Position numbers and translations under genes: made by a program. From the NCBI GenBank assembly GCA_035630615.1, contig DASQKI010000114.1:1-13055 (forward strand): 13,055 bases of DNA, written 5' to 3'. The stretch is from DATFRX01 sp035630615. Lineage in GTDB: Bacteria; Actinomycetota; Actinomycetes; Propionibacteriales; Nocardioidaceae. The notes below the pieces were generated by a model. That model ran no database searches and was not told the DNA's origin. It saw only the letters and a list, made by a program, of their open reading frames with translations. Below, piece after piece: positions 1 through 6,695 of the stretch. How positions within the stretch are numbered: the stretch's first letter is position 1; each line of letters begins with the position of its first letter.

Positions 1-2077
1 CCTCCTCCGGCGAGTTGTCAGGCAAATGTTGAGCCAGGGCTCCATATGTGCCTGACAACGTCTCTGGGTCGGTGGGCTCGACGACGGCGAGTACGGCGCC
101 CGCGTCGACATGGGTGCCGGGACGCACGTCGAGTTGGGCCATGACACCGTCGATCGGAGCCCGGATCTCGTGCTGCATCTTCATCGCCTCCAACGTGAGG
201 ACCGACGCTCCCGACGCCACCTGCTCGCCGAGCGCCGTATGCAGTTGCGTCACGACGCCAGGCATCGGGGCGAGCAGGGAGCCGGGCTCGGCGTCCGCGG
301 CGGTCGGGTCGGCGAATCGAGGCAGTCGGGTCAGGGTCACCGAGCCATGCGGACCGTCGATGTCCACCGTGCCGTCGGGTGCGGCGGCGATGGAGTAGGC
401 CTCGCGTACTCCGTCGGCCTCCAGGGTGACGAGGTCCGGGCCGACGTCGACGACGGTGACGCCTTCGGGGTCGGTGATCGCGAGCCCTTCACGGTCGGCG
501 GTGTAGGCGACGGCGATCTCGGCGACGGAGAGCTCGGCGGCCGCGGCCCGGTAGCGGACCCGACGCGGCTGCGAGGCCAGGCTGCGCCAGGCCGGTGGGA
601 TCCGCGACTGCACCCGGGCCGCCGCCTGCGTGGCGGTCGCCTGCGCTAGGGCAGCCGCGGCGACGGCCCGATGGCGCTGGGGCTCGTCGAGCGGCGGCTT
701 CGCCCAGTCGCCGAGGCGTTCGGTGAGCAGCCCCGTGTGGACCGCGCCGGCGGCGAACGCCTCGTCAGTCAGGATCTTGGCCAGCAAGTCTCGGTTGGTC
801 GTGACGCCATGGATGCGGGCCCTCCGGAGCGCACTGGCCAAGCGCCGAATCGCCTGCGCACGGGTGGGGGCCCACGCGATGAGCTTGGCCAGCATCGGGT
901 CGTAGTGCACACCGACTTCGGTGCCGGCGTCGACACCGGAGTCGAGCCGCAGGCCGAGGGGCGTCGCGAGTGGGCCGAAGGCGACGTCGACATCGGGGAC
1001 GTCGAGAGCGCGTACGGTCCCGGTCTGCGGGCGCCAATCGGCTGTCGGGTCCTCCGCGTACAGCCGGACCTCGACCGCGTGGCCCTGAGGCGGTGGCGGC
1101 GCCGGATCGAGTCGGTGGCCTTCCGCGACGTCGAGCTGCAGCGCGACCAGGTCGAGTCCGGTGACGCATTCGGTGACGGGGTGCTCGACCTGGAGTCGGG
1201 TGTTCATCTCGAGGAAGTACGGCCGGGCGGCTCCTTCGACCGGGTCCACATCGACGAGGAACTCGACCGTGCCCGCTCCGACGTAGCCGATCGCCTTGGC
1301 AGCGTCAGCCGCCGCCCCATGAAGGCTGGCCCGGAGGTCGTCGGTGATGTCGGGCGCCGGCGTCTCCTCCACGATCTTTTGATGCCGCCGTTGGATCGAG
1401 CAGTCGCGCTCGCCGAGCACCCAGCAGGTGCCGTGGCGGTCGCCGAGGATCTGCACCTCGATGTGCCGGGCCGTCTCGAGGTACGGCTCGACGAACACCG
1501 CCGGGTCGCCGAAGGCCGACTCCGCCTCGGCCCGGGCCGCATCGAAAGCGGCGGGCAGCTCGTCGGGGTCGCGCACGATCCGCATGCCGCGCCCGCCGCC
1601 GCCGGACGACGCCTTGACGAGCACGGGGTACGCGTCGTTCCCATCGGTGTCGACTGCGTCCAGCACCGGCACCCCCGCCTCGCGCATCAACTCCTTCGCC
1701 CGCACCTTCGAGCCCATCGCCGCGATCGCGTCAGGGTCCGGGCCGACCCAGGTCAGTCCGGCGTCCACGACCGCGCGGGCGAATTCGGCGTTCTCACTGA
1801 GGAAGCCATACCCCGGATGCACCGCGTCGGCACCCGCGGTCCGCGCCGCCGCGACGATCAGGTCGCCGCGCAAATACGTGTCGGCCGGGGACTCACCGGG
1901 CAGTCGGACCGCGCGATCCGCCTCGCGTACAAAGGGCGCCCGCGCATCGGGATCGGAGCACACCGCGACCGTCTCGATCCCGAGCCGGCGGCAGGTCGCG
2001 ATGACACGACGGGCGATCTCGCCACGGTTCGCGACCAGGAGCCGCCCGATGGCCCGTGTTTCGCGGCGCGCGTCCAT
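1..2077 (-). CDS. accA1: Acyl-CoA carboxylase alpha subunit (biotin carboxylase + BCCP), probably methylcrotonyl-CoA type; 3' end outside window
   Basis: This is the biotin-bearing subunit of an acyl-CoA carboxylase: it carboxylates biotin with ATP and bicarbonate and passes the CO2 to the carboxyltransferase encoded just upstream. I translated the minus strand from ATG 2077 and the frame stays open for 692 codons to the window edge. Visible motifs are VANRGEIARRV (15-25), HPGYGFLSEN (87-96), the ATP-grasp glycine loop SSGGGGRGM (157-165), ERDCSIQRRHQK (223-234) and the metal/active-site stretch EMNTRLQVEHPVTE (290-303). A biotinyl domain follows, with EAMKM and the biotinylated Lys at about residue 633 (codon 179-181). 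A GGAGG lies 10 nt before the start. The biotinyl domain should end near residue 666, but at least 26 further residues follow without a stop, across a palindrome; this extension is unusual. The methylcrotonyl assignment rests mainly on the partner subunit. A propionyl-, acetyl- or geranyl-CoA carboxylase role cannot be excluded. Confidence 0.93.
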   Translation of the reverse strand, partial: MDARRETRAIGRLLVANRGEIARRVIATCRRLGIETVAVCSDPDARAPFVREADRAVRLPGESPADTYLRGDLIVAAARTAGADAVHPGYGFLSENAEFARAVVDAGLTWVGPDPDAIAAMGSKVRAKELMREAGVPVLDAVDTDGNDAYPVLVKASSGGGGRGMRIVRDPDELPAAFDAARAEAESAFGDPAVFVEPYLETARHIEVQILGDRHGTCWVLGERDCSIQRRHQKIVEETPAPDITDDLRASLHGAAADAAKAIGYVGAGTVEFLVDVDPVEGAARPYFLEMNTRLQVEHPVTECVTGLDLVALQLDVAEGHRLDPAPPPPQGHAVEVRLYAEDPTADWRPQTGTVRALDVPDVDVAFGPLATPLGLRLDSGVDAGTEVGVHYDPMLAKLIAWAPTRAQAIRRLASALRRARIHGVTTNRDLLAKILTDEAFAAGAVHTGLLTERLGDWAKPPLDEPQRHRAVAAAALAQATATQAAARVQSRIPPAWRSLASQPRRVRYRAAAAELSVAEIAVAYTADREGLAITDPEGVTVVDVGPDLVTLEADGVREAYSIAAAPDGTVDIDGPHGSVTLTRLPRFADPTAADAEPGSLLAPMPGVVTQLHTALGEQVASGASVLTLEAMKMQHEIRAPIDGVMAQLDVRPGTHVDAGAVLAVVEPTDPETLSGTYGALAQHLPDNSPEE
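14..59. repeat. 46-bp imperfect palindrome inside the 3' end of the carboxylase alpha gene
   Basis: Perfect 11-bp outer arms GTTGTCAGGCA (14-24) and TGCCTGACAAC (49-59) share one centre (36.5) with perfect inner arms GAGCC (31-35) and GGCTC (38-42). The 6-nt segments between them pair partly. The structure is read in frame as the unusual C-terminal extension of the carboxylase alpha subunit. It could be a hairpin-forming element, or a pair of TTGTC-AGG-CAA style operator sites for a neighbouring gene beyond the left edge. Confidence 0.7.
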
Positions 2078-2165
2078 CAGGGCCCTTCCTCCAGGCTGCA
2101 GGTAGCTCGGCGCTCCCGGGTAAGCGGGCAAATCGGGCGGGCGGCACTTGGGGGCTCGCCAATCC

Positions 2166-2210
2166 GCGCATCAGATCTGATGCGCAAGCAACAGATCTGA
2201 TGCGCGAAGA
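2166..2210. repeat. Perfect 20-bp palindrome overlapping a 20-bp tandem repeat
   Basis: GCGCATCAGATCTGATGCGC (2166-2185) is its own reverse complement. The segment CAGATCTGATGCGC recurs exactly at 2172-2185 and 2192-2205, 20 bp apart. The two 20-bp units (2171-2190, 2191-2210) match at 16 of 20 positions. The centre of the palindrome is about 100 bp upstream of the carboxylase alpha start. An operator or a small dispersed repeat are both possible. Confidence 0.75.
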
Positions 2211-2253
2211 AACGAGAGCTGCAGGATCGACCGTGTCGAGCCAGGCGGAGGCG

Positions 2254-2292
2254 ACCACGAATGACGGATCGTCGCACCACGAGTGACGGATG
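2254..2292. repeat. 16-bp direct repeat, two copies
   Basis: ACCACGAATGACGGAT (2254-2269) and ACCACGAGTGACGGAT (2277-2292) differ at one base and start 23 bp apart. They lie just downstream of the carboxylase beta stop codon. They are not clearly self-complementary, so a simple terminator is not indicated. Confidence 0.65.
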
Positions 2293-2312
2293 GGCGTGCG
2301 ATGACATGGCGA

Positions 2313-3929
2313 TCACATCCGGAAGACGCCGAAGCCGTCGGCGCCGCGTACGGGGGCGTTGTGGACGACCGACAGGCAGATGCCGAGCACGGTCCGAGTG
2401 TCGCGCGGGTCGAGGACGCCGTCGTCGTACCCCATCCCCGAGAGGAAGTACGGCAGCGACTGCTCCTCGATCTGGGTCTCGACGTACGATCGCATCTGCT
2501 CGTCGGCGGCCTCGTCGTACTGCTCCCCCTTCGCCTCGGCGGCGGCCCGCGCGACGATCGACAAGACGCCGGCGAGCTGCGTCGGTCCCATCACGGCTGA
2601 CTTCGCCGTGGGCCAGGTGAACAGGAAGCGTGGGTCGTAGGCCCGGCCGCACATGCCGTAGTTGCCGGCACCGTAGGACGCGCCGATCAGCACCGCCAGG
2701 TGCGGCACGGTCGAGTTGGACACCGCGTTGATCATGAGCGCGCCGTGCTTGATGATGCCGCGCTGCTCGTAGTCCGCGCCGACCATGTAGCCGGTCGTGT
2801 TGTGCAAAAACAGCAGGGGCGTGTCGACTTGGTTGGCGAGCTGGATGAACTGCGCGGCCTTCTGCGACTCCTCGCTGAACAGCACACCCTGCGCGTTGGC
2901 CAGGATGCCGATCGGGTAGCCGTGCAGCTGGGCCCAGCCGGTGACGAGCGACGTGCCGTAGGCCGGCTTGAACTCGTCGAACTCCGACCCGTCGACGATC
3001 CGGCCGATCACCTCACGCGGGTCGAACGGCGTCGAGAGGTCGATCGGCACGATGCCGAGTAGCTCGTCGGGGTCGAGGACAGGGTCTTCGTACGCACTTG
3101 CCGGCGCCGGACCCCGCTTGCGCCAGTTGAGCCGAGCCACAATGCGACGGCCGATACGGATCGCGTCCGCCTCGTCGACCGCCATGTAGTCGGCGAGCCC
3201 GCTTGTCCGGGCGTGCATCTCGGCGCCGCCGAGGGACTCGTCGTCGGACTCCTCGCCGGTCGCCATCTTGACCAACGGCGGGCCGCCGAGGAACACCTTG
3301 GCCCGTTCCTTGACCATCACGGTGTAGTCGCTCATGCCCGGCACATAGGCGCCTCCGGCCGTCGAGTTGCCGAACACCAACGCGATCGTGGGCACGCCGG
3401 CCGCGCTCGACCGGGTGATGTTGCGAAACAGCTCGCCGCCCGGGATGAAGATGTCCTTCTGACTCGGCAGGTCCGCGCCACCGGATTCGACGAGGTTGAT
3501 CGTGGGCAGACGGTTTTCGCGGGCGATCTGAGCGGCGCGTTGGGCCTTCTTGAGCGTGTACGGGTTGGAGGCGCCGCCTCGTACGGTCGGGTCGTTGGCG
3601 ATGATCATGCACTCGACGCCCTCGACCACGCCGATGCCGGTGACCATGCTGGCGCCGACGGCGTAGTCGCTTCCCCACCCCATCAGCGGCTGCAGCTCCA
3701 GGAACGCGGAGTCCTCGTCGATCAACAGCTCGATGCGCTCGCGGGGCAGCAGCTTGCCGCGCTTGCGATGGCGCTCGACGTACTTCGGGCCGCCGCCGGC
3801 AAGCGCCTTCGCGTGCTGCTCCGCGAGGTCGGCCAGCTTCGCCTCGAGAGCAGCACGGTTGGCCGCGTACGCCTCGGACCCCGGCCCTCCTTCGCGCCGA
3901 GATTGCGCGTCCGTCCCACCTTTGCTCAT
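2313..3929 (-). CDS. accD1: Acyl-CoA carboxylase carboxyltransferase (beta) subunit, methylcrotonyl-CoA carboxylase type
   Basis: The protein (538 aa) transfers CO2 from carboxybiotin to an acyl-CoA and is the partner of the alpha subunit encoded downstream. Features that favour the methylcrotonyl-CoA branch over propionyl-CoA carboxylase are the first oxyanion region FGNSTAGGAYVPGMSDY (186-202), HARTSGLADYMAVDEADA (239-256), the second-half loop IGASYGAGNYGMCGRAY (415-431) and the ending DPRDTR...FGVFRM. ATG 3929 overlaps the dehydrogenase stop as ATGA, and AGAGGAG lies 8 nt upstream, so the two genes are probably translationally coupled. Residues 3-17 (KGGTDAQSRREGGPG) are encoded largely by a copy of the 29-bp dispersed repeat; the conserved domain starts around residue 20. 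In M. tuberculosis the accA1/accD1/fadE19 group has a comparable composition and is linked to leucine degradation. Confidence 0.92.
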   Translation of the reverse strand: MSKGGTDAQSRREGGPGSEAYAANRAALEAKLADLAEQHAKALAGGGPKYVERHRKRGKLLPRERIELLIDEDSAFLELQPLMGWGSDYAVGASMVTGIGVVEGVECMIIANDPTVRGGASNPYTLKKAQRAAQIARENRLPTINLVESGGADLPSQKDIFIPGGELFRNITRSSAAGVPTIALVFGNSTAGGAYVPGMSDYTVMVKERAKVFLGGPPLVKMATGEESDDESLGGAEMHARTSGLADYMAVDEADAIRIGRRIVARLNWRKRGPAPASAYEDPVLDPDELLGIVPIDLSTPFDPREVIGRIVDGSEFDEFKPAYGTSLVTGWAQLHGYPIGILANAQGVLFSEESQKAAQFIQLANQVDTPLLFLHNTTGYMVGADYEQRGIIKHGALMINAVSNSTVPHLAVLIGASYGAGNYGMCGRAYDPRFLFTWPTAKSAVMGPTQLAGVLSIVARAAAEAKGEQYDEAADEQMRSYVETQIEEQSLPYFLSGMGYDDGVLDPRDTRTVLGICLSVVHNAPVRGADGFGVFRM

Positions 3930-3983
3930 CGAGTTTGCTCCTCTGCCTCGGCCGGGTGGGACGGACGCGCAATCTCGGCGCGA
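3892..3983. repeat. Perfect 29-bp inverted repeat spanning the dehydrogenase/carboxylase junction (repeat copies R1 and R2)
   Basis: The 29-bp arm at 3892-3920 is the exact reverse complement of 3955-3983. The core of the right arm is ACGCGCAATCTCGGCGCGA. The 34-nt spacer contains the ATGA junction (3926-3929) and the ribosome binding site of the carboxylase beta gene. The arms are coding: R1 gives the carboxylase beta N-terminus and R2 gives part of the dehydrogenase C-terminal tail. In mRNA the arms could form a 29-bp stem with the start codon of the carboxylase gene in its loop. A partial further copy of the motif (TCGGCGCGAG, 3993-4002) sits between GACTCA (3985-3990) and TGAGTC (4004-4009). 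Confidence 0.88.
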
Positions 3984-5158
3984 GGACTCACGTCGGCGCG
4001 AGATGAGTCTGAGCCGTAGCCGAGCAGTCGGGCCGCCAGCTCGTCGAGCACCTCGGTGGCGCCGCCGCCGATGCCGAGGATCCGGGCATCCCGATAGTGC
4101 CGCTCCACCTCCGACTCCCGCAGGTAGCCCATGCCGCCGAAGATCTGCACCGCCGAATCGACGACGAAGTCACACGCTTCGACGGCCGTCTTCTTCGCCA
4201 AGACAGCGTCGGCCGCGACGTCCTGACCGCTCACGGCGCGCTCGATGACCGAGCGAGAGTACGTACGCGCCACCGCGACCCGCCGATGCATCTCGACCAG
4301 CTTGTGCCGGATCACCTGGCGGGTCGCCAGCGGTCGGCCGAAGGTCTGGCGCTGCGCCGCGTAGGCCGCCGCGAGGTCGAGACTGCGCTGCGCGATGGAG
4401 TACGCGTGCGCCGCGAGGCTCAACCGCTCGGAGACGAAGTGCCGCATCAACAGGGCGAAGCCGTGCCCCGGCGGACCGACGATGTGCGACCGTGGCACGC
4501 GTACGTCGTCGAGCGACAGCTCCGCCGTGTCGCTGCAATGCCACCCCATCTTGCGCAGCGGACCCGACTTGGTGAAGCCCGGCCGATCCGTGTCGATCAC
4601 GACGAGGCTGATGCCGCCGTGACCCGGCCCGCCGGTCCGTACCACCGCGGTGACGAAGTCGGCCCTGATGCCCGAGGTGATGAACGTCTTGGCGCCGTCG
4701 ACGATTAGGTCGCCGCCGTCGGCGCGGGCGCGAGTACGGATCGCCGCCACGTCGGAGCCGCCATCGGGTTCGGTGACCGCGAGGGACCCGATGCGCTCTC
4801 CCGCGAGGGTCGGGCGTACATAGGCGTCGATCAGCTCGGAGTCGCCGGCCGTGACGATGTGGGGGCAGGCGATGCCGTGGGTAAACAGCGCCGCTAACAG
4901 CCCGGACGACGCCCCAGCGGCGGCCATCGCCTCGGTCACGGTCGTGACGTCGATCAGGTCGCCGCCGCTGCCGCCGACTGCCTCGTCGAACCCGACGCCG
5001 AGCAGGCCGAGCGCAGCGGCCTTGCGGTGAAGCTCGAAGGGGACCCGGCCGGCGTCCTCCCACTCGGCCAGGTGTGGTGCGATTTCGGCTTGGGTGAACT
5101 TCGCGGCCGTCTCGCGCAGTGCGGCCCGCTCCGGCGTGGCCCACAGGTCGGCGCTCAC
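3926..5158 (-). CDS. Acyl-CoA dehydrogenase (isovaleryl/short-branched-chain type by context)
   Basis: This FAD-dependent enzyme introduces an alpha-beta double bond into an acyl-CoA, the step before carboxylation if the substrate is isovaleryl-CoA. The 410 aa show the family pattern: an N-terminal helical domain, the FAD/substrate motif VTEPDGGSDVAAI (128-140), KTFITSG (157-163), the middle beta domain, RQTFGRPLATRQ (270-281), QIFGGMGYLRE (338-348) and YRDARI (355-360). At the position where many family members have the catalytic Glu (YEGT...) this protein reads GIGGGATEV (362-370). E244 in FVSERLSLAA is the best substitute, as in isovaleryl-CoA dehydrogenases, which place the base on helix G. 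The GTG start at 5158 has GGAGG 9 nt upstream. The normal domain ends near residue 382; the last ~28 residues run through a repeat copy. Substrate specificity is inferred from neighbours only. Confidence 0.92.
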   Translation of the reverse strand: MSADLWATPERAALRETAAKFTQAEIAPHLAEWEDAGRVPFELHRKAAALGLLGVGFDEAVGGSGGDLIDVTTVTEAMAAAGASSGLLAALFTHGIACPHIVTAGDSELIDAYVRPTLAGERIGSLAVTEPDGGSDVAAIRTRARADGGDLIVDGAKTFITSGIRADFVTAVVRTGGPGHGGISLVVIDTDRPGFTKSGPLRKMGWHCSDTAELSLDDVRVPRSHIVGPPGHGFALLMRHFVSERLSLAAHAYSIAQRSLDLAAAYAAQRQTFGRPLATRQVIRHKLVEMHRRVAVARTYSRSVIERAVSGQDVAADAVLAKKTAVEACDFVVDSAVQIFGGMGYLRESEVERHYRDARILGIGGGATEVLDELAARLLGYGSDSSRADVSPRAEIARPSHPAEAEEQTR

Positions 5159-5276
5159 GGCAGGTCACCTCCACTTCCCGCCGAGATTGCGCGTCTTGTC
5201 CACCCAGGCGGGCAGACGCGCAAGGTCGGCGCGAGAAGGTGGACGGGACGCGCAATGTCGGCGCGAGGGGTGTCGG
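5159..5276. repeat. 118-bp gap packed with three more copies of the 29-bp repeat (R3, R4, R5)
   Basis: R3 (5176-5204) is in reverse orientation. R4 (5206-5234) and R5 (5238-5266) are forward. All share the ACGCGCAA(T)...TCGGCGCGA core with the copies at 3892-3983; R4 is the most diverged. R3 and R4 form an imperfect inverted repeat. The only other recognisable element is the dehydrogenase ribosome binding site (GGAGG on the minus strand, about 5167-5172). The copies lie between the TIGR03084 stop and the dehydrogenase start, so any transcript through the operon would contain them. Confidence 0.85.
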
Positions 5277-6068
5277 TCACGATCGCCGCTCCGGTTCGTT
5301 GCCCGCCGGACCGGCGAAGGCCTGGATGATGTCGAGCCACCGATCGGCCTCGGCCCCGATCGCGTGGACGTCGACGTCGTCCCGGTGGCGCCGCCGGATC
5401 GCGAGCAGCGCGAAGCCGTAGGCGTCTCCGGCGACCGACTGCTCGGCGTCGACCGGCCCCCACGTCCATCGGTCGCCGCTCGGCCCGACCAGCTCCACCC
5501 GAAACGGCTCGGCCGGCGGCGTCAGGTCGCGCAGCGCGTACGAGAAGTCGCGGGTCCGCACGCCGAGGTGGCACACGTGACGTACGCGGTCGGTGGGTTT
5601 CGGCGACTCACCAAGTGCCTCCGCGACATCGAGCCCATGGGCGAAGGTTTCCATCAGCCGTGCGGTCGCCAAGCTGGCGGCGCTCATCGGTGGCCCGAAC
5701 CACGTGATCCGGCCGCCGTCGGGGAGGTCGGCCAGGGTCTCGTGCAGCTCCGCCCGGCCGGCCCGCCAGTGGGCGAGCAGCTCCGCGGGCGCCCGGGCCG
5801 CTCCTTCTTCGGCGGCGGCGTCGACCGGACTATCCGCCGCCGTCCACAACTCGGCGGTCTGCCGGACGAACTCGTCCGGCTCCCGAATCGCGAGCAGGGC
5901 GGCCTGGTCGGTCCACGCGAGATGCCCGATCTGGTGGGCGATCGTCCAGCCGACCGCCGGCGTCGGCGTGCGCCATCCGGCGTTGTCGAGCGCGGCGACT
6001 CGTGCGTCGACGTCGTCGCATTCGGCCGCGAGGTCGGTCAGGACGGAGTCGAGCACGGTCGTCGTCAT
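5277..6068 (-). CDS. TIGR03084 family putative metal-binding protein (DinB/maleylpyruvate-isomerase-like fold)
   Basis: The product (263 aa) resembles the actinobacterial TIGR03084 family, related to DinB and mycothiol-dependent maleylpyruvate isomerase N-domains. The opening VLDSVLTDLAAE is typical, followed by WTIAHQIGHLAWTDQAALLA (41-60), LMETFAHGLDVAEALG (138-153) and HLGVRTRDFSYALRD (167-181). Candidate metal ligands are H45, H49 and H144, with E140 or D147. Its reaction is unknown; members are often seen beside acyl-CoA metabolism genes, which fits here. I chose ATG 6068 rather than an earlier in-frame start at 6107, because it overlaps the TetR stop as ATGA and begins at the family's usual N-terminus. 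The overlap suggests coupled translation with the regulator. A thiol-dependent transferase or hydrolase role would be speculation. Confidence 0.8.
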   Translation of the reverse strand: MTTTVLDSVLTDLAAECDDVDARVAALDNAGWRTPTPAVGWTIAHQIGHLAWTDQAALLAIREPDEFVRQTAELWTAADSPVDAAAEEGAARAPAELLAHWRAGRAELHETLADLPDGGRITWFGPPMSAASLATARLMETFAHGLDVAEALGESPKPTDRVRHVCHLGVRTRDFSYALRDLTPPAEPFRVELVGPSGDRWTWGPVDAEQSVAGDAYGFALLAIRRRHRDDVDVHAIGAEADRWLDIIQAFAGPAGNEPERRS

Positions 6069-6670
6069 GGGGTTCGCTCCAGCTCGCGATCGAGCACGTC
6101 GGCCCAAGCGTCGAGGACGTGCTCGCGCCGCCGTCGGTCGTTCGTCAGCGTGTCAGCCAGGGCCAGGCCGCGTACGAGGTCGAGCGTCGCCTGCACCAGC
6201 TCGCGTACGCCGGGCTCCGACTCGTCGACGCCGAGCATCCGTACGGCGACCCGGTGTGTCTCGCGGCCGACCCGCTGCTCGAGGGGGCCGACGGTCGCAC
6301 GCAGGTCGGCATAGGTACGCGCGGCGACCCACAGCTCCAACGCGGCTTGGAACACCGCACCGGTCATGTGGTCGGCGAGCAGGCCGAGTGCATGTCGGGT
6401 CCGGCCGGTCGACGGCATCGCCTCGGCGGCCGTCAGGAGCTCCGCACGACGCAACCGAGACAGGTGCTCGACCGCACCGACCACGAGATCGGCCTTGGTC
6501 GGGAAGTGATGGAGCATCGCGCCGCGCGACACCTCGGCCCGCTGGGCGACCATCGCGGTGCTGGTGCCGGCCCAGCCGCGCTCGACCAGGCAGGCGACGG
6601 TCGCCTCCATGAGGCGCTGACGCATGGCGCGAGTGCGCTCGGCCTGAGGCACCCGGGTCGCGGTGGTCAC
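6065..6670 (-). CDS. TetR/AcrR family transcriptional regulator
   Basis: The product (201 aa) is a one-domain repressor type. The N-terminal helix-turn-helix spans about residues 12-62, with TSTAMVAQRAEVSRGAMLHHFPTKADL in two conserved halves (TSTAMVAQRAEVSRG then AMLHHFPTKADL). The C-terminal two-thirds is the ligand-binding helical domain and names no ligand. It is the first gene of the leftward operon and divergent from the exporter. A perfect inverted repeat 26 bp upstream is the likely binding site, so autoregulation plus control of both directions is plausible. The GTG start at 6670 is the only start between an in-frame stop and the conserved region. A GGAG touches the start codon, too close for a normal ribosome binding site, so leaderless or atypical initiation is possible. 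The natural ligand might be an acyl-CoA or an exporter substrate. Confidence 0.9.
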   Translation of the reverse strand: MTTATRVPQAERTRAMRQRLMEATVACLVERGWAGTSTAMVAQRAEVSRGAMLHHFPTKADLVVGAVEHLSRLRRAELLTAAEAMPSTGRTRHALGLLADHMTGAVFQAALELWVAARTYADLRATVGPLEQRVGRETHRVAVRMLGVDESEPGVRELVQATLDLVRGLALADTLTNDRRRREHVLDAWADVLDRELERTP

Positions 6671-6673
6671 CTC

Positions 6674-6688
6674 CGCAGGATGCCTGCG
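6674..6688 (-). promoter_or_regulatory. Small hairpin just before the TetR start codon
   Basis: CGCAGG (6674-6679) and CCTGCG (6683-6688) form a 6-bp stem with a 3-nt loop, ending 3 nt before the GTG. If it is in the transcript it would lie directly at the ribosome entry site of the regulator mRNA. It may be chance, as G/C-rich DNA makes such stems often. Confidence 0.4.
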
Positions 6689-6695
6689 ATTCCCT

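Larger units (their letters stand above)
2078..2312. other. 235-bp repeat-rich gap between carboxylase beta and alpha genes
   Basis: No convincing gene lies here. The gap contains a perfect 20-bp palindrome that is part of a 20-bp tandem repeat (2166-2210), and a 16-bp direct repeat (2254-2292). It separates two genes whose products form one enzyme, so it may carry a separate promoter or processing site for the alpha gene. I do not see a clear sigma-70-type promoter. The carboxylase alpha ribosome binding site (GGAGG on the minus strand, 2088-2092) lies at its left edge. Confidence 0.6.

Noticed and set aside
671..2200. 509-aa open frame on the plus strand
   Set aside because: It is antisense to the carboxylase alpha gene, whose minus-strand translation shows all the expected biotin carboxylase and biotinyl motifs. 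The plus-strand product is Arg/Gly-rich with no recognisable domain.
3213..4019. 268-aa open frame on the plus strand
   Set aside because: It lies opposite the carboxylase beta gene and the junction; long antisense frames are common in high-GC DNA and this one has no domain.
3892..5266. Repeats considered as a CRISPR array or insertion-sequence ends
   Set aside because: The copies are in mixed orientation, some are nearly adjacent and they lack unique spacers of uniform size. There is no cas gene or transposase, and the bracketed gene is a normal dehydrogenase.
5094..6314. 406-aa open frame on the plus strand
   Set aside because: It is antisense to the TIGR03084 and TetR genes, which both have clear family motifs, and it reads through the repeat cluster.
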